From: Haloterrigena alkaliphila
GTDB lineage: Archaea > Halobacteriota > Halobacteria > Halobacteriales > Natrialbaceae
Direction: 5' to 3'
Assembly (NCBI RefSeq): GCF_017352155.2
Contig: NZ_CP084319.1
Coordinates: 221,491 to 285,490 of the forward strand
DNA: 64,000 nucleotides
Below the pieces are notes generated by a model, which saw only the letters and a program-made list of their open reading frames with translations, was not told where the DNA came from and made no database searches. Made by a program: the position numbers and the translations under genes. This document shows positions 32,185-41,401 of the stretch, in pieces; positions within the stretch are counted from its first letter, which is position 1; every line of letters begins with the position of its first letter.

Positions 32185-32625
32185 ATGTCGCTACCTATCG
32201 ACCCCGCCCAGATCGATCCCGACGAGATCGGTGCGAAACAGACGACCCTCGAGATGGACCACGAAGAGGCGATCGAGCACGTCCGCGAGGTGTTCACCGA
32301 CGCGGGGTTCGGCGTCCCCGTCGAATTCTCGCCGTCGGAACTGCTCAACGAGAAGGTCGACGCCGACCGCGATCCCTACTACGTCCTCGGGGCGTGTAAC
32401 CCCGCGGTGGCCGACCGCGCGCTCGAGGTTAGCGACGGGAAACTCGGCGCGCTGTTCCCGTGCAACGTCGTCATCTGGGAGGAGGAACCCGGCCAGCAGC
32501 GTGTCTACCACGTTTCGATCATGCGCATCGCGCGACTCGTCGGAATGGCACCCGACGACGACGAGATGGCGGAGATCGTCGCCGAGACGGGCGAACTCGT
32601 CGATACCGCCTTCGAGGAGCTGTAA
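32185..32625 (+). CDS. DUF302 family protein (second copy)
   Basis: A 146-residue protein with the family hallmark VLGACNPAVADRALE and FPCNVVIWEEE. It resembles the copy at 2535, including both cysteine contexts. The CCCAATACTATACACG motif lies directly before the ATG, so transcription probably starts extremely close to or at the start codon. It is followed within two bases by a methyltransferase gene, forming an operon. Confidence 0.88.
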   Translation: MSLPIDPAQIDPDEIGAKQTTLEMDHEEAIEHVREVFTDAGFGVPVEFSPSELLNEKVDADRDPYYVLGACNPAVADRALEVSDGKLGALFPCNVVIWEEEPGQQRVYHVSIMRIARLVGMAPDDDEMAEIVAETGELVDTAFEEL

Positions 32626-32626
32626 C

Positions 32627-33187
32627 ATGGGATACCACACGTTCGACGCCGAGCGAGCGGACAAGTTAGAGGAGGCCGAGTGGCGATACCGGTTCGTCTC
32701 GGCCGAGGAGCTGCTGTGGGGATTGTCACCCTCACCGGACGACACCGTCGCCGACCTCGGTAGCGGGACCGGCTTCTTCACCGACGACGTCGCGCCCCAC
32801 GCCGGCGAGGTATACGCAGTCGACGTGCAGGAGGAGATGCACGAGTACTACCGGAAGAAGGGCGTCCCGGAGAACGTCGACCTCGTGACCAGCGACGTGA
32901 GTGACCTGCCGTTCGACGACGGCGACGTCGACGCCGCGTTCTCGACGATGACCTACCACGAGTTCGCGAGCGACGAGGCGATCGCCGAGATCCGGCGGGT
33001 CCTCGCTCCGGACGGCCGGCTCGTGATCGTCGACTGGGCGGCCACCGGAACCGGCGAGAACGGTCCGCCGGTCGACGAGCGATACGGCGCTGACGAGGCG
33101 GCGGATGCCCTCCGCGACGCCGGGTTCGCGATCGAACACGAGGCGGTCCGCCCGGAGACCTTTCTGCTGATCGCGACGCTCGAGTGA
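32627..33187 (+). CDS. Class I SAM-dependent methyltransferase in operon with DUF302
   Basis: A 186-residue protein with SAM-binding VADLGSGTGFFTDDVA (about 43-58), DVQEEMHEYYRKK and LPFDDGDVDAAFSTMTYHEF. It resembles UbiE/arsenite-type methyltransferases but lacks obvious metal-binding cysteines. It starts two bases after the DUF302 stop, so the pair is probably translationally coupled. The repeated DUF302/methyltransferase association in the window suggests a shared pathway. Confidence 0.83.
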   Translation: MGYHTFDAERADKLEEAEWRYRFVSAEELLWGLSPSPDDTVADLGSGTGFFTDDVAPHAGEVYAVDVQEEMHEYYRKKGVPENVDLVTSDVSDLPFDDGDVDAAFSTMTYHEFASDEAIAEIRRVLAPDGRLVIVDWAATGTGENGPPVDERYGADEAADALRDAGFAIEHEAVRPETFLLIATLE

Positions 33188-33314
33188 GAACGCAAGCGAT
33201 CCGCTTGGGAGCGGCTCCCGGACGGTCCCGAGGTCACGTTTGGCAGACGCGGACCGAGACCGATATGCGCTGGCATGCCCCTCATTTTTCATCGCGGTCG
33301 TGGACGGTTCTGTG

Positions 33315-34868
33315 ATGGACGACAACGATCGAACCGTTCCACGACGGCAGGCGTTGCGTATCGGCGGCGTGACGCTGTTCGGGACCGCGGGACTCACGAG
33401 CGGAATTGGATCGGCCGCACTCGAGCGGACCGCACAGGAAAACGAGGACGACGAGGCCAGAGACGACGGCGGCGGACTCGAAGAAACGCTGGTCGCCTCG
33501 AGCGGAGAAGTCGACGTCGGAGCGGACGAGAGCACCGAGACGTGGCTGTACGAGGAGCAGTTTCCCGGACCGGAACTCCGCGTGAGCGAGGGAGAGACGC
33601 TCCGCGTTTCGCTCGAGAACGGATTGCCCGAGGGGACGACGATTCACTGGCATGGCGTTCCCGTTCCGAACCCGATGGACGGCGTTCCGGACGTCACGCA
33701 GGACCCCGTCTCGTCGGACGGGACGTTCGAGTACGAGTACGAGGCGTCACCGGCGGGCACGTACGTCTACCACAGCCACGTCGGGCTGCAACTCGACAGG
33801 GGCCTCTACGGGCCGTTGATCGTCGAGGAGGAGTCACCGCACGTCGAGTACGACCGCGAGTACACGCTACAGTTCGACGATTACCTCGCGGAGGCGCCGG
33901 CGCTGGACTCGATCGAAGCCCCGCCGGGCGGCGGTGACGGAATGGGGCCTGGCGGCGGACCGGAGAGAGATGGCGACGGCATGGGTCCCGGTGGCGGACC
34001 TGGCGGAGACGGCAATGGAATGGGACCCGATGGCGGACCTGGCGGAGACGGCGACGGCATGGGCCCGGGTAGTCAGATGATGGGTCAGCGACCGCCGTAC
34101 GAGGGACTGCTCGTTAACGGTCGCCTCCCCTCGGATCCGCCTGTCTTTGAGGTCGAAGAAGGCGAGCGCGTCCGACTGCGATTTATTAATCCGAGCAGCG
34201 CAACGACCTATCGCGTCGGCGTCGGCGGCCACTCGTTGACCGTCACGCACGCCGACGGCCGACCGGTCGAACCCGTCGAAGTGGACTCGTTCGTGATGAG
34301 TATGGGCGAGCGCTACGACGCGATCCTCGAGGCCGACTCGCCCGGCGAGTGGGCCGTCGTCGCCGAACCCGTCGTCGGCGAGGAGGACCCCGCGGAGGCG
34401 AGACTCCGGTACGGTGACGCGTCCGAGAACGGATCCGCTGAAGGGCCGGGGTTCGACGGGCGGGAACTCGAGTACGGCGACCTCGAGGCGCTCGAGCCGC
34501 TGGAACTCGACGGGGAGCCGGACCGGACGTTCGACCTCACCCTGTCGGGCGGGATGATGGGCGGCGCCGACGCTGACGCGTGGACCATCGACGGCGAGGT
34601 GTACCCGGACGCCGACCCGTTCGAGATCAGCGAGGGCGACCACGTCCGCGTGCGGATGGTGAACCGCAGTCCGGCGATCCATCCGATGCACCTCCACGGC
34701 CACTTCTTTCAGGTCGGCGACGCGGTCAAGGACACCGTCCTCGTCGCGCCTCACGGCGATCAGGTGACGTTCGACTTCCGCGCGGACAACCCCGGCGACT
34801 GGCTGTTCCACTGTCACAACGTCTATCACCTCGAGCGGGGGATGGCTCGCGTGTTCGAGTACGACTGA
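33315..34868 (+). CDS. Multicopper oxidase with twin-arginine signal and Met-Gly repeats
   Basis: A 517-residue secreted enzyme (ATG at 33315). The N-terminus RRQALRIGG is a twin-arginine signal. Copper ligands appear as HWHG (about 111), YHSHVG (about 152), HPMHLHGHFF (about 456-465) and HCHNVYHLERGM near the end, so types 1-3 sites are present. An insert at about 210-256 has four repeats around GDGMGPGGGP, resembling the methionine-rich loops that help CueO-like enzymes take up Cu+. A cuprous oxidase or laccase role at the cell surface is likely. Confidence 0.9.
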   Translation: MDDNDRTVPRRQALRIGGVTLFGTAGLTSGIGSAALERTAQENEDDEARDDGGGLEETLVASSGEVDVGADESTETWLYEEQFPGPELRVSEGETLRVSLENGLPEGTTIHWHGVPVPNPMDGVPDVTQDPVSSDGTFEYEYEASPAGTYVYHSHVGLQLDRGLYGPLIVEEESPHVEYDREYTLQFDDYLAEAPALDSIEAPPGGGDGMGPGGGPERDGDGMGPGGGPGGDGNGMGPDGGPGGDGDGMGPGSQMMGQRPPYEGLLVNGRLPSDPPVFEVEEGERVRLRFINPSSATTYRVGVGGHSLTVTHADGRPVEPVEVDSFVMSMGERYDAILEADSPGEWAVVAEPVVGEEDPAEARLRYGDASENGSAEGPGFDGRELEYGDLEALEPLELDGEPDRTFDLTLSGGMMGGADADAWTIDGEVYPDADPFEISEGDHVRVRMVNRSPAIHPMHLHGHFFQVGDAVKDTVLVAPHGDQVTFDFRADNPGDWLFHCHNVYHLERGMARVFEYD

Positions 34869-34906
34869 GCGGCGGCACCACCGCGCTCGGTAACACAGTC
34901 ACCCGA

Positions 34907-35632
34907 TCACGCGTCCTCGATCCGGTCGATCGCCTCGTCGAACCGCTCGATCGGCTGTGCGCCGACGAGCGATCCGGCGGCCTCGGAGTCCCGATTGAAG
35001 ACGACGAACGTCGGCGTGCCCGACACGCCGTTCTCGGTCGCCCGGTCCGCGTCGGTCTCGACCGCATCCTCGAGTTCCGGCCGTCGGTCCTCGAGACACG
35101 ACTCGAGGGCGTCCGCGTCGACGGCGTCGACCGAACGGGTGTACTCGAGGAGGTTCTCGGCCGACGCCCAGCCCGAATTCTTCTCGCCCTGTTCGTCGAA
35201 CACCGCGGTGTGCCAGTCCCAGTAGGCGGACGAGTCGTCGTCGCGGACCTGCTCCCAGACGCACTTGCTCGCCACCGCGGCGGTCATCGAGTCCGCGCCG
35301 AAGTACGGCAGCGTGATCAATACGACGCGAACGTCGCCCGGTTCGACGTAGTTTCGGACCAGATCGGGGAACGTCTCCCGTTCGAACCGCTCGCAGAACG
35401 GGCACTGGAAGTCCGTCCAGTAGTAGATCTCGAGCGGCGCTTCGGGCGAACCCACGATCGGCTTTCCGGCGAGGTCGACGCCGAACGCGGTCGTCTCGTC
35501 GCTCGAGTGAAGCGAGGGGGAGATGTCGTGTGCGGTCTCGTCGGATCGCGTGAGAAGGTACGCGCCGCCGGCGCCGACCGTTACGACTGAGCCGGCGAGG
35601 AAGGCGCGACGGGATGACTGATCGATCGACAT
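34907..35632 (-). CDS. DsbA-like thiol oxidoreductase, exported
   Basis: A 241-residue protein (ATG at 35632). SSRRAFLAGSVVTVGAGG is a twin-arginine-type signal. The DsbA/thioredoxin-fold domain follows, with the active site TDFQCPFCERF (C77, C80) and the cis-proline region GVSGTPTFVVFN. It should form or rearrange disulfides outside the membrane. It converges with the multicopper oxidase and is divergent from two cysteine-bearing membrane proteins that might serve as redox partners. Confidence 0.88.
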   Translation of the reverse strand: MSIDQSSRRAFLAGSVVTVGAGGAYLLTRSDETAHDISPSLHSSDETTAFGVDLAGKPIVGSPEAPLEIYYWTDFQCPFCERFERETFPDLVRNYVEPGDVRVVLITLPYFGADSMTAAVASKCVWEQVRDDDSSAYWDWHTAVFDEQGEKNSGWASAENLLEYTRSVDAVDADALESCLEDRRPELEDAVETDADRATENGVSGTPTFVVFNRDSEAAGSLVGAQPIERFDEAIDRIEDA

Positions 35633-35742
35633 CGGGTGTCTCTTCGAACGTTTCCGACCCGCGTCCGTAACGGAATCGCCGATTTGCTGACCCAGCAAAT
35701 CGGAGTCGGAGCTTTCCGTCCGTCCGCCGTCCGATCGCGTAA

Positions 35743-36291
35743 ATGACTCGACGCGACGCGGTCGGGGCCCACCTCGCGAATCTCTCCGCGGCGGTATCGT
35801 ATCCGTTCGAGACGTGGCGGGGGACGATCGCACTGGTCCTCGTGGCGTTCGCCACCTACGTCCTCATGATCCTGAGTACGATGCCGGAGTTCTCGCTCCA
35901 GATGCTCGGAGACGGGCTCCACTGGTTCGAGTACGTCGTCGTCTCGCTCACGGAGACGGTGTACCGCACCGACGGCTGGACCGGACTCGCGGTCGTCGTC
36001 CTCTACGCTTTCCTCTCCGGTATCGCCGTCGTCAACGTCGCCGCGCAGCTACGACTCGTTGGCCTCTCGAGTCTCACCGACCTCTCCGGCGTCGTTCCCG
36101 GTCTCCTCGCGTCGGGCTGTGCGAGCTGCGGTGCCGGTCTCCTCGGCTTCCTGGGATTCGCCGGCGGGCTCGCGGCGCTTCCGTACGACGGCGCGTCGCT
36201 TCGCGTCGGCGGTCTCCTGCTGTTGCTGTTCTTCCTCGGACGGGCGGGCCACCCCGAACGGTGTGCAGTCACGTCGGGGGTGACGAAATGA
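35743..36291 (+). CDS. Membrane protein with CxxC in a helix
   Basis: A 182-residue membrane protein. Helices lie at about 26-46, 82-105, 115-140 and 150-170. The sequence ASGCASCGAGLLGFLGFAGG places a CxxC at a helix boundary, and a terminal PERCAVTSG cysteine follows. Related in style to the proteins at 28195 and 36288, though I cannot assign a function. The stop overlaps the next gene by four bases (ATGA), giving a two-gene operon. Confidence 0.65.
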   Translation: MTRRDAVGAHLANLSAAVSYPFETWRGTIALVLVAFATYVLMILSTMPEFSLQMLGDGLHWFEYVVVSLTETVYRTDGWTGLAVVVLYAFLSGIAVVNVAAQLRLVGLSSLTDLSGVVPGLLASGCASCGAGLLGFLGFAGGLAALPYDGASLRVGGLLLLLFFLGRAGHPERCAVTSGVTK

Positions 36292-36782
36292 CGGATCACG
36301 GCTTCGTCCGGTCGATCCGTTCGGACCGCCGAGCGATGCTGTTGGGAGCGGCCGCCGGAAGCGGCGTGTTCCTGCTGTTCGGACTCGTCACCGGGCTCGT
36401 CCCGAACCCGCTCTACGTCCGGATGGTCCCGCGGACTCCCGTCGACTACCTGTTCCTGGCGCTGACCGCGCTGCTGGCGGGCGTCTACGTCGCCCAGCGG
36501 CTGGCGACCGAAGTAGTCGATTCCGACTTCGAAGACGCCGACGGGAGCGGTATCGACGTCTCGGGGGGCGAGGACCGCTGGATGATCGGCGGTCTCGTCG
36601 GCGGATTCCTGGCGGTCGGCTGCCCGGTCTGTAACGTCGCCCTGCTCGCACTGTTCGGCTCGTCCGCGCTCATGACGTACTTCGATCCGTTACGACCGGC
36701 CCTCGGTGCGCTCTCCGTGCTGATTCTGGCGGGACTGATCTACGTTCGCCATAGCCGCTCGTGCCCGACGTGCGCACCATGA
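36288..36782 (+). CDS. Membrane protein with CPVC and CPTC motifs
   Basis: A 164-residue protein with four predicted helices. AVGCPVCNVALLALFG lies in helix three, and a C-terminal HSRSCPTCAP follows the last helix. The two Cys pairs suit metal binding or disulfide exchange. It overlaps the preceding gene and lies opposite the DsbA-like gene, so a DsbB/VKOR-like or metal-chaperone role is possible but unproven. Confidence 0.65.
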   Translation: MTDHGFVRSIRSDRRAMLLGAAAGSGVFLLFGLVTGLVPNPLYVRMVPRTPVDYLFLALTALLAGVYVAQRLATEVVDSDFEDADGSGIDVSGGEDRWMIGGLVGGFLAVGCPVCNVALLALFGSSALMTYFDPLRPALGALSVLILAGLIYVRHSRSCPTCAP

Positions 36783-36876
36783 CGGGTCCCACTTTAGGTT
36801 CCTATCGAAACGATAAATCTATTGCGGGGTTTATCCATATCACCACAATACTCTTGCGATCCACCGTAGCAAGCCA

Positions 36877-37338
36877 ATGATCAACCGACCACCTATCGAA
36901 GTGCTCGTCATCGATCCGAACGGCGAGGACGTTCAGCTTTTTCTCGAGACGCTCGAGGACGTGACGAGCGCAAACGCCGTTTCGACCGCTTCCAGCGGCG
37001 CCGAAGCCCTCGAGATCGTTCGGCAGCGTACCTCGGATCCCGACCGGTCCCGTCCGAACCTCGTGGTGCTCGATATCGACCTCCCGAAGATGGACTGGCG
37101 AACGCTTCTCGAGACGTTCGATGCCGACCCCGAGTGGACGGGCGTCCCCGTCGTCGTCTTCACTGCAGTAGACCAGCGGAAATCCATCGCCCAATCGTAC
37201 GCGAATCACGCGAACGCGTACGTTCGGAAGCCGGCCGACCGGGACGGGTTCGTCGACGTCGTCCGCACGCTCGGGGAATTCTGGTTCGACGTCGTCTGGC
37301 TACCGCCGAGAGACGAACGGAACGGCGAACGCCACTAA
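36877..37338 (+). CDS. Response-regulator receiver domain protein
   Basis: A 153-residue single-domain receiver. The phosphorylation aspartate is in VVLDIDLPKMD (about 68), a conserved threonine lies in VVVFTAVDQ and a lysine in YVRKPAD. No output domain. Such stand-alone receivers relay signals from haloarchaeal histidine kinases. A CACAATACTC motif lies upstream at about 36841-36850. Confidence 0.85.
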   Translation: MINRPPIEVLVIDPNGEDVQLFLETLEDVTSANAVSTASSGAEALEIVRQRTSDPDRSRPNLVVLDIDLPKMDWRTLLETFDADPEWTGVPVVVFTAVDQRKSIAQSYANHANAYVRKPADRDGFVDVVRTLGEFWFDVVWLPPRDERNGERH

Positions 37339-37434
37339 TATGGATGGCCCACGAGAGGGGGACAAGACAGTAACGGTGGTTTGCTAGACTGGCAAATCGT
37401 GGCCTATTTGTCGCCCAACGACGGGGTTCATTGT

Positions 37435-37797
37435 GTGCAACACGGAGGCTCCTCGAACTCGGCGGAAATCTTCCAGATCCTCGCCGACGAGTACGCGCGG
37501 AAGATCCTTCTCGCCGCGGATCGAGACGGGCCAAAGACCGCGAAAACCCTCAGCGAGGAGTGTGACGCCTCGCTCACGACGATCTATCGCCGCGTTTCGA
37601 CGCTGCAGGAACACGGTCTCATCGAGGAACGCCGAACCGTCGACTCGGACGGCTCCCACCGGAGCGAGTTCCAGACGGCGCTCGAGGAGCTTCACGTCGA
37701 CGTCACCGACGGACAACTCTCGCTGACGATGGAGACCCGCGACGAACTCGCGGACAACTTCACGGCGCTCTGGAGCGGGCTCCGGGGTGACGAGTGA
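37435..37797 (+). CDS. ArsR-like winged-helix regulator
   Basis: A protein of about 120 residues. The GTG at 37435 fits better than a TTG at 37381, giving VQHGGSSNSAEIFQILADEY. The winged helix covers about 15-80 (KTAKTLSEECDASLTTIYRR). The layout is that of haloarchaeal HTH-DUF7521 pairs: its TGA overlaps the ATG of the next gene. It probably regulates a membrane-linked process. No metal-binding cysteine cluster is visible; one cysteine is in SEECDASL. Confidence 0.75.
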   Translation: MQHGGSSNSAEIFQILADEYARKILLAADRDGPKTAKTLSEECDASLTTIYRRVSTLQEHGLIEERRTVDSDGSHRSEFQTALEELHVDVTDGQLSLTMETRDELADNFTALWSGLRGDE

Positions 37798-38060
37798 TGG
37801 AAGTGTCCTTCCTGCTCGCCAAACTGATCACGCTCGTTCTGAGTCTCGTCGTCGCGTATCTGGCGTACCACGGCTATCGACGGAGCGGACAGACGCCGAT
37901 GCTGTACGTCTCGGGCGGGTTCGTCTTCATCGGCGCCGGCGCGATCTGCGAGGGACTCATCTACCACGTGTTCGGAACGACCATCGCGTCCGCCGCGCTC
38001 GTGCAGGCGGCCATCGTCTCGAGCGGAATGGTGCTCGTCCTCATTTCGCTGACGAAGTGA
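37797..38060 (+). CDS. DUF7521-like three-helix membrane protein
   Basis: An 87-residue protein with three hydrophobic helices (about 4-24, 34-50, 60-84). It overlaps the regulator gene by one base. This pair recurs in haloarchaea, and the membrane protein is thought to be a partner of the regulator. I see no catalytic residues. Confidence 0.72.
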   Translation: MEVSFLLAKLITLVLSLVVAYLAYHGYRRSGQTPMLYVSGGFVFIGAGAICEGLIYHVFGTTIASAALVQAAIVSSGMVLVLISLTK

Positions 38061-38174
38061 TCCCAGCGCGCTCGCGGTAGTCACCACAGTCGACGTTCTC
38101 CCTCGCCACTATCACTTTTTCCGACTCGGGGAATCGCCGTACAGGGTTTACGATCCCCACCGAAAGGTCGACCT

Positions 38175-38903
38175 ATGAATCGGCGTCTCTATCTCCGATC
38201 GATCGCCGCGTCGAGCGTCGTCGCCGCCGCGGGATGTCTGAATTCGCTATCGAGCGGGAACGATCACCGGACGGATCGAGGCAGCGGTACCGAACGGGAC
38301 CGCGCCGACGGCGCGGTCCTCGAGCCGCCGAAACGGGATCTGAGCGAGGCGTCCCATCCGAGTTACGGCGACGACTTCCCGGCGGTCGAACTTCCCGATC
38401 CGCTGAACGGCGAGACCGTCTCGACCGACCAGTTCGAAGGTGAGCGGACCGTTCTGATGACCTTCTTCTACACGTCGTGTCCCGACGGCGTCTGCCCCGC
38501 GCTGTTGCTGCGGTTGCGACGAGTGCAGGCGGTCGCGGCCGAAGGAGGGTACGGCGACGACGCCGCGTTCCTCGCGATGACGTTCGATCCCGAGCGAGAC
38601 ACCGAGGACGCGTTGCGAACGTACGCCGGCGAACGGGGCGTCGATCACGACGCTGGAAACTGGCACTTCCTGCGACCGGAGCGATACGAGACGGCCGAGG
38701 AGATCGTCACCGAGCAGTTCGGACTGCCCCTCAAGAAACGCGACGCCAACGAGCACGAGGACCTCGAGTACGTGTTTCCCCATTACGGCTACATCTTCCT
38801 CGTCAACGAGCGCGGGCTAGTCGAACGCGTCTACCCCGACGGAGCGACCGTCGCGACGGCGCGGCTGGTCGAAGACTTCGAAACGGTGGTAGCGGGCACC
38901 TGA
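38175..38903 (+). CDS. SCO1/SenC-family copper/thiol lipoprotein
   Basis: A 242-residue protein. Lipobox-type AAAGCLN (C21) follows the signal, so it is probably membrane-anchored outside the cell. The thioredoxin fold carries FFYTSCPDGVCPAL (C102, C107) and a histidine in FPHYGYIF, the Cu-binding trio of SCO proteins; the spacing is CxxxxC, where the common form is CxxxC. SCO proteins deliver copper to oxidases or act as thiol reductases. Here it lies in the copper region and converges with a TauE/SafE gene. Confidence 0.87.
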   Translation: MNRRLYLRSIAASSVVAAAGCLNSLSSGNDHRTDRGSGTERDRADGAVLEPPKRDLSEASHPSYGDDFPAVELPDPLNGETVSTDQFEGERTVLMTFFYTSCPDGVCPALLLRLRRVQAVAAEGGYGDDAAFLAMTFDPERDTEDALRTYAGERGVDHDAGNWHFLRPERYETAEEIVTEQFGLPLKKRDANEHEDLEYVFPHYGYIFLVNERGLVERVYPDGATVATARLVEDFETVVAGT

Positions 38904-38908
38904 AGCGG

Positions 38909-39832
38909 CTAGAAGAACAGCGCCGGGACGGTGTTCCGGAAGATGTTGAGCGAGATGACGAACAGGAGTCCGACGACGAACCAGTTGAACGTCCGCTCGT
39001 CGAACTCGAGACGTCGGAGGTACGTGCCCAGCAGCAGGCCGACGATCGTGACCACCGCGATGACCGAGCCGAGCCAGAGTCGGTAGGTCGTCAGCAGGTC
39101 GGTGAACAGCGCCATCTGCACGATTCGAACCGTGAAGATCGTCCCGAGAACCATCGACAGGCCGCCGATGTATCGCTCGGTGTCCCGTTCGAAGGTGTGG
39201 AAGTATGCCGGGAGCAGCGGCCCGAGGTTCGCGAAGGCGAGCAGGAAGCCCTGGGATAACCCGGCGGCGCCGAGGGCGAACGGGTGGTGTGCTTCCTCGA
39301 CCGTGACGAAGTTCTGTACGGTCTGGAAGGCCACGTAGCCGAGGAGGACGAGGCCGATCACGAACGCGACGATCGGGCCGGCGCTGAACGACGCCAGCGC
39401 GGCGACGCCGATGACGGTCCCGACGACGGCGAGCAACAGGAGCGACCACTCCTCGCGAACGAACGCCCGTCCCGTCCCGGTTTCGGCGATCTGGAACATG
39501 TTGAGCATCCACGGCGGGATCGCCAGGACGACGACGGCGACGGTCGGATCGATCACCGACGCGACGATCGGCGTCATGATGAGCGAGTAGCCGAAGCCGG
39601 TCATTCCCTTGACGGCGCCGGCGACGACCGCGATCAGGACGATTCCGGCGAGCAACCCGCCCGAGAGATCGGACTGGACGCCGTCCCCGACGTTCTCGAA
39701 CCCGGGGAAGAAGACGATCGAGGCGGCGAGGACGGCCACCGTCGCGCCGACCATCGTCACTTCTCGGTATCGGAACTCGAGGAGGTTGGTGAGGAACTGT
39801 TCGACGTCGACTCTGGATTCGGGGGCACTCAT
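38909..39832 (-). CDS. TauE/SafE-family sulfite/sulfoacetate exporter-like
   Basis: A 307-residue membrane protein with about eight helices. It has family-typical GAVKGMTGFGYSLIMTPIV (about 75-93) and a repeat GLSQGFLLAFANLGPLLPAYF in the second half. It probably exports sulfite, sulfonates or thiosulfate. It has no close resemblance to the SafE at 43220. It converges with the SCO gene, five bases apart. Confidence 0.85.
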   Translation of the reverse strand: MSAPESRVDVEQFLTNLLEFRYREVTMVGATVAVLAASIVFFPGFENVGDGVQSDLSGGLLAGIVLIAVVAGAVKGMTGFGYSLIMTPIVASVIDPTVAVVVLAIPPWMLNMFQIAETGTGRAFVREEWSLLLLAVVGTVIGVAALASFSAGPIVAFVIGLVLLGYVAFQTVQNFVTVEEAHHPFALGAAGLSQGFLLAFANLGPLLPAYFHTFERDTERYIGGLSMVLGTIFTVRIVQMALFTDLLTTYRLWLGSVIAVVTIVGLLLGTYLRRLEFDERTFNWFVVGLLFVISLNIFRNTVPALFF

Positions 39833-40169
39833 GGTAGTTCGAAGGCAGATAGAGACGGCACGAAGCCGTCGTTTTCAGGAGATCGTCGGGCCGAACGTAT
39901 TCTACTGTTCGATACGGCGAGATTTATCGCGGTTCGAGTTGACGGTAGCCCAGTAACGTAGCGCATCGAGCCTGCTCAGGAGCGTTCGCGGGGTTCTTTC
40001 GGAAAAACTCCCACGTCATAGATAGAAGTGATATTTACTGCTACCTCCACAAATCGGCGGTACGTAACCGTTGATCGCCCTCCAGCTGTGGATCGATCTA
40101 CCGAGAGTGGGTGTGGTATTGTGTGGATTATGCAAAACAATGAAATGCCTTCAGACCCTACCGACAGTG

Positions 40170-40541
40170 ATGACCGAAACGACACCCTCGGAGCCGACCG
40201 ACGACGGCCATACGACCCAAAAACCCGTTCAGTTGAACGACAGTGCCGACTACGACGAACTGCTCGCGACACACGATCTCGTCCTGCTCGAGTTCGTCAC
40301 GTCCGGCTGTGGCATCTGCGGGTCGATGGAGCCGGTACTCGGCGGCGTCGCGCGCAGCGCGCCCGGCGCCGTGGCGACGGTGAACGCCGGTCTCGTCCCT
40401 GACCTCGCCGCCGAGTTCGACGTCCGGAGCGTCCCGACACACGTCGTCCTAAGAGACGGCGAGGAGGTCGCCCGCTTCGATGACGGCTTCCAGTCCGCCG
40501 AAACGCTCGTGGACGCGCTCGAGACGCACGCGGCGCGCTGA
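40170..40541 (+). CDS. Thioredoxin-like protein, CGIC
   Basis: A 123-residue protein (ATG at 40170) with a short acidic N-terminal tail. The thioredoxin core carries FVTSGCGICGSMEPV (CGIC), and the cis-proline region is VRSVPTHVVLRD. The CGIC site differs from the CGPC of the three other thioredoxins, so the redox potential or partner may differ. The 337-bp upstream gap (39833-40169) contains AT-rich promoter sequence around 40118-40148 with TATTGTG and AAACAATG words, related to the operators described for sulfur genes. Confidence 0.85.
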   Translation: MTETTPSEPTDDGHTTQKPVQLNDSADYDELLATHDLVLLEFVTSGCGICGSMEPVLGGVARSAPGAVATVNAGLVPDLAAEFDVRSVPTHVVLRDGEEVARFDDGFQSAETLVDALETHAAR

Positions 40542-40579
40542 GTTCGCGTCTCGCGATCCGACCCGTAGTGGACCCCGTG

Positions 40580-41210
40580 CTATTCCGGTCCCGAAATCGC
40601 TACGTCGCGCTCTTCGAACGCCAGTTCCGAATCGCGATCGGTCTTCGTCGCTCCCTTTTCGAGCACGAGGTCCTCGAGGACGAGCACGTCGAGTCCCATC
40701 CCGTAGAAGTCCTTGATCGCCTGCGTCGGCGTCCGGACGATCGGTTCGGCGTGATCGTTGAACGAGGTGTTCAGCACGACGGGAACGCCGGTGAGGTCGG
40801 CGAACTCGGAGACGAGTCGGTGGTAGCGCGGGTGCTGGTCCTCGCGGACCGTCTGGGGCCGCGTCGAGTCGTCGGCCGGGTGCAGGACGGCCTCGAGGTC
40901 GTCGGTCTTCGCGGGGTCGACGTCGTAGGCTTCGATCATGAACGGCGCCGGGCCGCCGTCTATCAGGTACTCCTCGGCTGCCGACTCGAGCATCGAGGGC
41001 GCGAACGGGCGCCACTCCTCGCGGTGTTTAACGAACCGGTTGACCCGGTCGCGGGACGCGGCAGTCCGGGGATCGGCGAGGATGCTCCTGGCTCCGAGCG
41101 CCCGCGGCCCCATCTCCATGCGCCCCTGAAACCAGCCGACGAGGTCGCCGTCGGCGAGTCGTTCGGCGACGTATCGCTCGAGGCGTATTCGCGTTTCCCG
41201 TCGAAGCTTC
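40580..41210 (-). pseudogene. Carbamoyltransferase (NodU/CmcH) C-terminal fragment
   Basis: The sequence reads MEMGPRALGARSILADP, then REEWRPFAPSMLES, VVLNTSFNDHAEPIV and DFYGMGLDVLVLED. These are all from the C-terminal domain of NodU/CmcH carbamoyltransferases, which are about 550-600 residues long. The in-frame open sequence continues upstream to a stop at about 41210, adding only a few homologous residues (WFQGR). Two thirds of the gene are missing, including the Kae1-like ATPase part. Confidence 0.8.
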
Positions 41211-41401
41211 TACGACAGCAGAAATAGGGATAGCAGATCGAACTGGATACCGGTTCGTAAACAGGAAAACTGTTCAGTCGGGGCTGGAACCAATGGGCCG
41301 CGCGTTCGTCTTCCAGTTCCCGTTAGCTGACCCGAGCTTTTCTGTCACGACGGCCGTCCAGAGCCTTGGCGGCGTCATGACCGTTTCGACGACTGCCGAC
41401 G

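Noticed and set aside
33867..34829. 320-residue frame opposite the multicopper oxidase
   Set aside because: Valine/arginine-rich shadow with a repeat that mirrors the Met-Gly repeats.
38909..39961. Plus-strand frames across the TauE/SafE gene
   Set aside because: Shadows of a membrane gene with clear helices on the minus strand.
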